DNA of 6,967 bases from Limiplasma pullistercoris. Its GTDB lineage: Bacteria; Bacillota; Clostridia; Christensenellales; Aristaeellaceae. Under the pieces are notes generated by a model. That model made no database searches. It saw nothing but the letters and a program-made list of their open reading frames with translations, and was not told where the DNA came from. Position numbers and translations under genes: made by a program. Below, piece after piece: positions 5,726 through 6,967 of the stretch (positions are counted from its first letter, which is position 1; every line of letters starts with the position of its first letter). The stretch is taken from NCBI GenBank assembly GCA_018715165.1, contig DVMC01000156.1, positions 1 to 6,967 on the forward strand, written 5' to 3'.

Positions 5726-5742
5726 CCCTTTCCGCCCGCCTG

Positions 5743-6741
5743 TCAGGCCGTGCGGTTGAGCTTGACGATCGTCATGTTGAAGATGCCGTCCGTGGCCTGA
5801 ACGGGGCTGCTGTAAAACAGGCTCAGGGTCGTCTCCGACGGCGCATTGATGAGAAAGTTCGCCGAGCCGCCCGCGGAGGTGCCGTTGACGCTCGTGGCAA
5901 AGTACACGGAGGTTTCCATATGCGACGTGCCGTTGTAGCTCGGCGTGACCTGCATATAGCTGGCGGTGCGGTAAATGGCCGATATGCTGTACGCCACGAG
6001 GTAATAGCCGGGCTGGAGGGTGATGCGCGAAAAATCGGTCTGGACGATATTGCCCGTGGGGTCGGTCACATCCGGGAACATGGTGATGAGGCTGTTCTTG
6101 TCCCACAGGGCCTGAACGTTGGCAAAGGAGGCGAACACATCCTCCGGAGCCGCGCCCGTCGCACCTGTCGCCCCCGTCGCGCCCGGAAGTCCCGGCAGAC
6201 CGTCCGCCCCCGTGGGGCCGGTCGCGCCCGTGGGGCCGTCCGCGCCCGTCGCGCCCGTCGCGCCCGTGGGGCCCGTGGCCCCGGTGTCTCCGCGCTGGCC
6301 GTCCGTGCCGGCGGGCCCGGTCGCGCCCGTCGCACCCGTCGCGCCCGTTGGACCGGTGGCCCCTGTCGCGCCCATAGGACCCGTCGCGCCCGTGGGGCCC
6401 GTCGCGCCGGTGTTGCTCGCGGAGCCCGCCGGGCCGGTGGGGCCGGTGGGACCGGTCGCCCCCGTCGCGCCCGTGGGGCCGGTCGCGCCCGTCGCACCGG
6501 CCGCGCCGGTCGCGCCCGTGGGGCCCGTGATGCCGCTGATCCCGCGGGGACCCGTCGAGCCGGCATCCCCCGCCGGTCCGGTCGCGCCCGTGGGACCGGT
6601 AGGGCCGGTCGGCCCGGTGGGGCCGGTGGGGCCGTCGGTTCCGGCGGGGCCGGTGAACCACACGGGAAACCCGCGCAGCGCGCAGTTGGGGCACATGCTG
6701 CCGCCGCATCTCCTGCATGAAAAGCCGCTGTAAACCGGCAT
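5743..6741 (-). CDS. Collagen-like surface or exosporium-type protein
   Basis: The 332-residue protein has three parts. Residues 1-29 carry four cysteines, CRRCGGSMCPNC (9-20), spaced like a zinc knuckle. Residues 30-197 are 56 collagen-type triplets, mostly TGP and TGA, broken once by ASN at triplet 27. Residues 198-332 form a beta-rich domain with PGYYLVAYSISA (244-255) and a C-terminal LNRTA, like the TNF/C1q-type jelly-roll tip of BclA-like proteins. Such proteins form trimeric, often threonine-glycosylated filaments on spores or cells of Bacillota. No signal peptide or membrane anchor is visible, which fits assembly on a spore from the mother cell. The ATG at 6741 is chosen because AAGGTGG lies 6 bases upstream (6754-6748) and the upstream frame runs through a terminator hairpin. 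Family sure, spore location inferred. Confidence 0.9.
   Translation of the reverse strand: MPVYSGFSCRRCGGSMCPNCALRGFPVWFTGPAGTDGPTGPTGPTGPTGPTGATGPAGDAGSTGPRGISGITGPTGATGAAGATGATGPTGATGATGPTGPTGPAGSASNTGATGPTGATGPMGATGATGPTGATGATGATGPAGTDGQRGDTGATGPTGATGATGADGPTGATGPTGADGLPGLPGATGATGATGAAPEDVFASFANVQALWDKNSLITMFPDVTDPTGNIVQTDFSRITLQPGYYLVAYSISAIYRTASYMQVTPSYNGTSHMETSVYFATSVNGTSAGGSANFLINAPSETTLSLFYSSPVQATDGIFNMTIVKLNRTA
6151..6654 (-). repeat. Collagen-triplet coding repeat tract
   Basis: This 504-base tract encodes 56 triplets using a few GC-rich 9-base units (ACG/ACC-GGS-GCR/CCS type codons). In the opposite direction the same DNA gives a long Pro-Val-Ala frame, which is a shadow. Near-identical short units make the tract prone to length change by slippage or recombination and to assembly collapse. 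Confidence 0.9.
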
Positions 6742-6801
6742 GGCTCGCCACCTTCTTTCTGTGCTCACACCATCGTATTCCAAACCGTCCGCCTGGTGCG
6801 C
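6742..6801 (-). promoter_or_regulatory. Leader of the collagen-like gene; promoter unclear
   Basis: The 60 bases between the upstream terminator and the ATG must hold the promoter if the gene has its own. TACGAT-like sequence (minus strand, within 6779-6772, AATACGAT) is a weak match to a sigma-A -10 and resembles a sigma-E type -10 at only some positions. No -35 partner at correct spacing is clear. The ribosome site AAGGTGG (6754-6748) is good. Confidence 0.3.
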
Positions 6802-6833
6802 AAAAAGCGGCGCGCCCATAGCTGGCGCGCCGC
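6802..6833 (-). terminator. Minus-strand terminator upstream of the collagen-like gene
   Basis: A perfect 10-bp stem (6807-6816 with 6824-6833) with a 7-base loop is followed on the minus strand by TTTTT (6806-6802). It would end a transcript entering from the right edge, so the collagen-like gene probably has its own start within the next 60 bases. Alternatively it could act as a leader attenuator of that gene. Confidence 0.75.
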
Positions 6834-6855
6834 AGACTGTCAAATAACCCATTTG

Positions 6856-6881
6856 GGGAGGTTTGGAGGACCCGCAGGCCC
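6856..6881 (+). repeat. 26-bp dispersed repeat, copy 2
   Basis: This copy is identical at 24 of 26 positions to the reverse complement of 3585-3610. Here the sequence continues into CGCAACCTCA and not into the folding arm seen at 3579-3584, so only the core is shared. It lies between the terminator at 6802-6833 and the GC-palindromic right edge. Confidence 0.7.
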
Positions 6882-6967
6882 GCAACCTCAATCGTCGCGG
6901 CGGCCGCTGGCCGCGTCCGCCGCTCGTTTCGGTTGACTCCTTCGGGTCGCTTTGCCACCTTCGGTGG
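6882..6967. other. GC-palindromic right edge, probably intergenic repeat DNA
   Basis: GCGGCGG (6897-6903) pairs with CCGCCGC (6917-6923), and CCACC with GGTGG (6956-6960 and 6963-6967) around a TT spacer at the very end. Open frames run through it on the minus strand into the collagen-like gene, but they cross a terminator hairpin and lack a ribosome site. They are best read as non-coding. Confidence 0.5.

Larger units (their letters stand above)
5348..5742. other. Convergent intergenic region, no convincing gene
   Basis: The region between the converging antiporter and collagen-like genes holds terminators (5597-5630 and the hairpins at 5641-5725) and a C8 run (5564-5571). A minus-strand frame from ATG 5483 to 5259 (74 residues, starting MMNIAEGIVLALLMDKGG) has a short hydrophobic start. 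Its only GGAGGT (5503-5508) is 19 bases upstream, and its 3' half reads through the antiporter terminator and gene end. It is most likely not a gene, or a decayed one. Confidence 0.6.

Noticed and set aside
6119..6733. Plus-strand Pro-Val-Ala repeat protein opposite the collagen-like gene
   Set aside because: It is the exact antisense of the collagen triplet codons and has no independent support. The minus-strand product has recognisable domains.
6742..6958. N-terminal extensions of the collagen-like gene up to 6891 or 6958
   Set aside because: They translate through a terminator hairpin and repeat DNA, lack a ribosome site, and precede the well-placed ATG at 6741.

Overview
This window looks like chromosome from a GC-rich, probably gut-dwelling and probably spore-forming Clostridia-type Bacillota. 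Genes have strong GGAGG-type ribosome sites and GC-rich codons. The window also holds a PII-like protein in front of a cation/proton antiporter, and a threonine-rich collagen-like protein of the spore-surface type. GC-palindromic spacer DNA separates the transcription units. The exact taxon cannot be read from the sequence.

Layout, left to right. Positions 1-223 are AT-rich leader with a good sigma-A-like promoter (156-184) for ychF (224-1315), the conserved Obg-family ATPase/GTPase. Eighteen bases later comes an ATP-grasp enzyme of the sugar-transfer-associated type (1334-2344), closed by a textbook terminator. A second unit is a single xylose-isomerase-like TIM-barrel enzyme (2573-3394), a probable sugar-phosphate isomerase/epimerase. 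A 347-base spacer (3395-3741) follows, packed with hairpins and carrying a perfect 41-bp duplication. The third unit is a pair with a 4-base ATGA overlap: a 112-residue PII-like protein (3742-4080) and a 404-residue CPA2-type cation/proton antiporter (4077-5291). It has a compact leader with a palindrome over the presumed -10 box and a short direct repeat, and it ends in a strong terminator.

Positions 5292-5742 have no convincing gene and hold terminators for both converging units. On the minus strand, 6741-5743 encodes a 332-residue collagen-like protein: a four-cysteine N-terminus, 56 triplets with one interruption, and a 135-residue beta-rich C-terminal domain. Upstream of it are a minus-strand terminator and GC-rich repeat sequence, including a 26-bp element that is also present inverted at 3585-3610.

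The best candidate for an under-described system is the coupled PII-like/antiporter pair with its structured leader. By analogy to AmtB-GlnK and SbtA-SbtB, the small soluble protein may gate the transporter according to a nucleotide signal. This is inference from family and gene order. The other genes are recognisable families, and their substrates cannot be read from this window.
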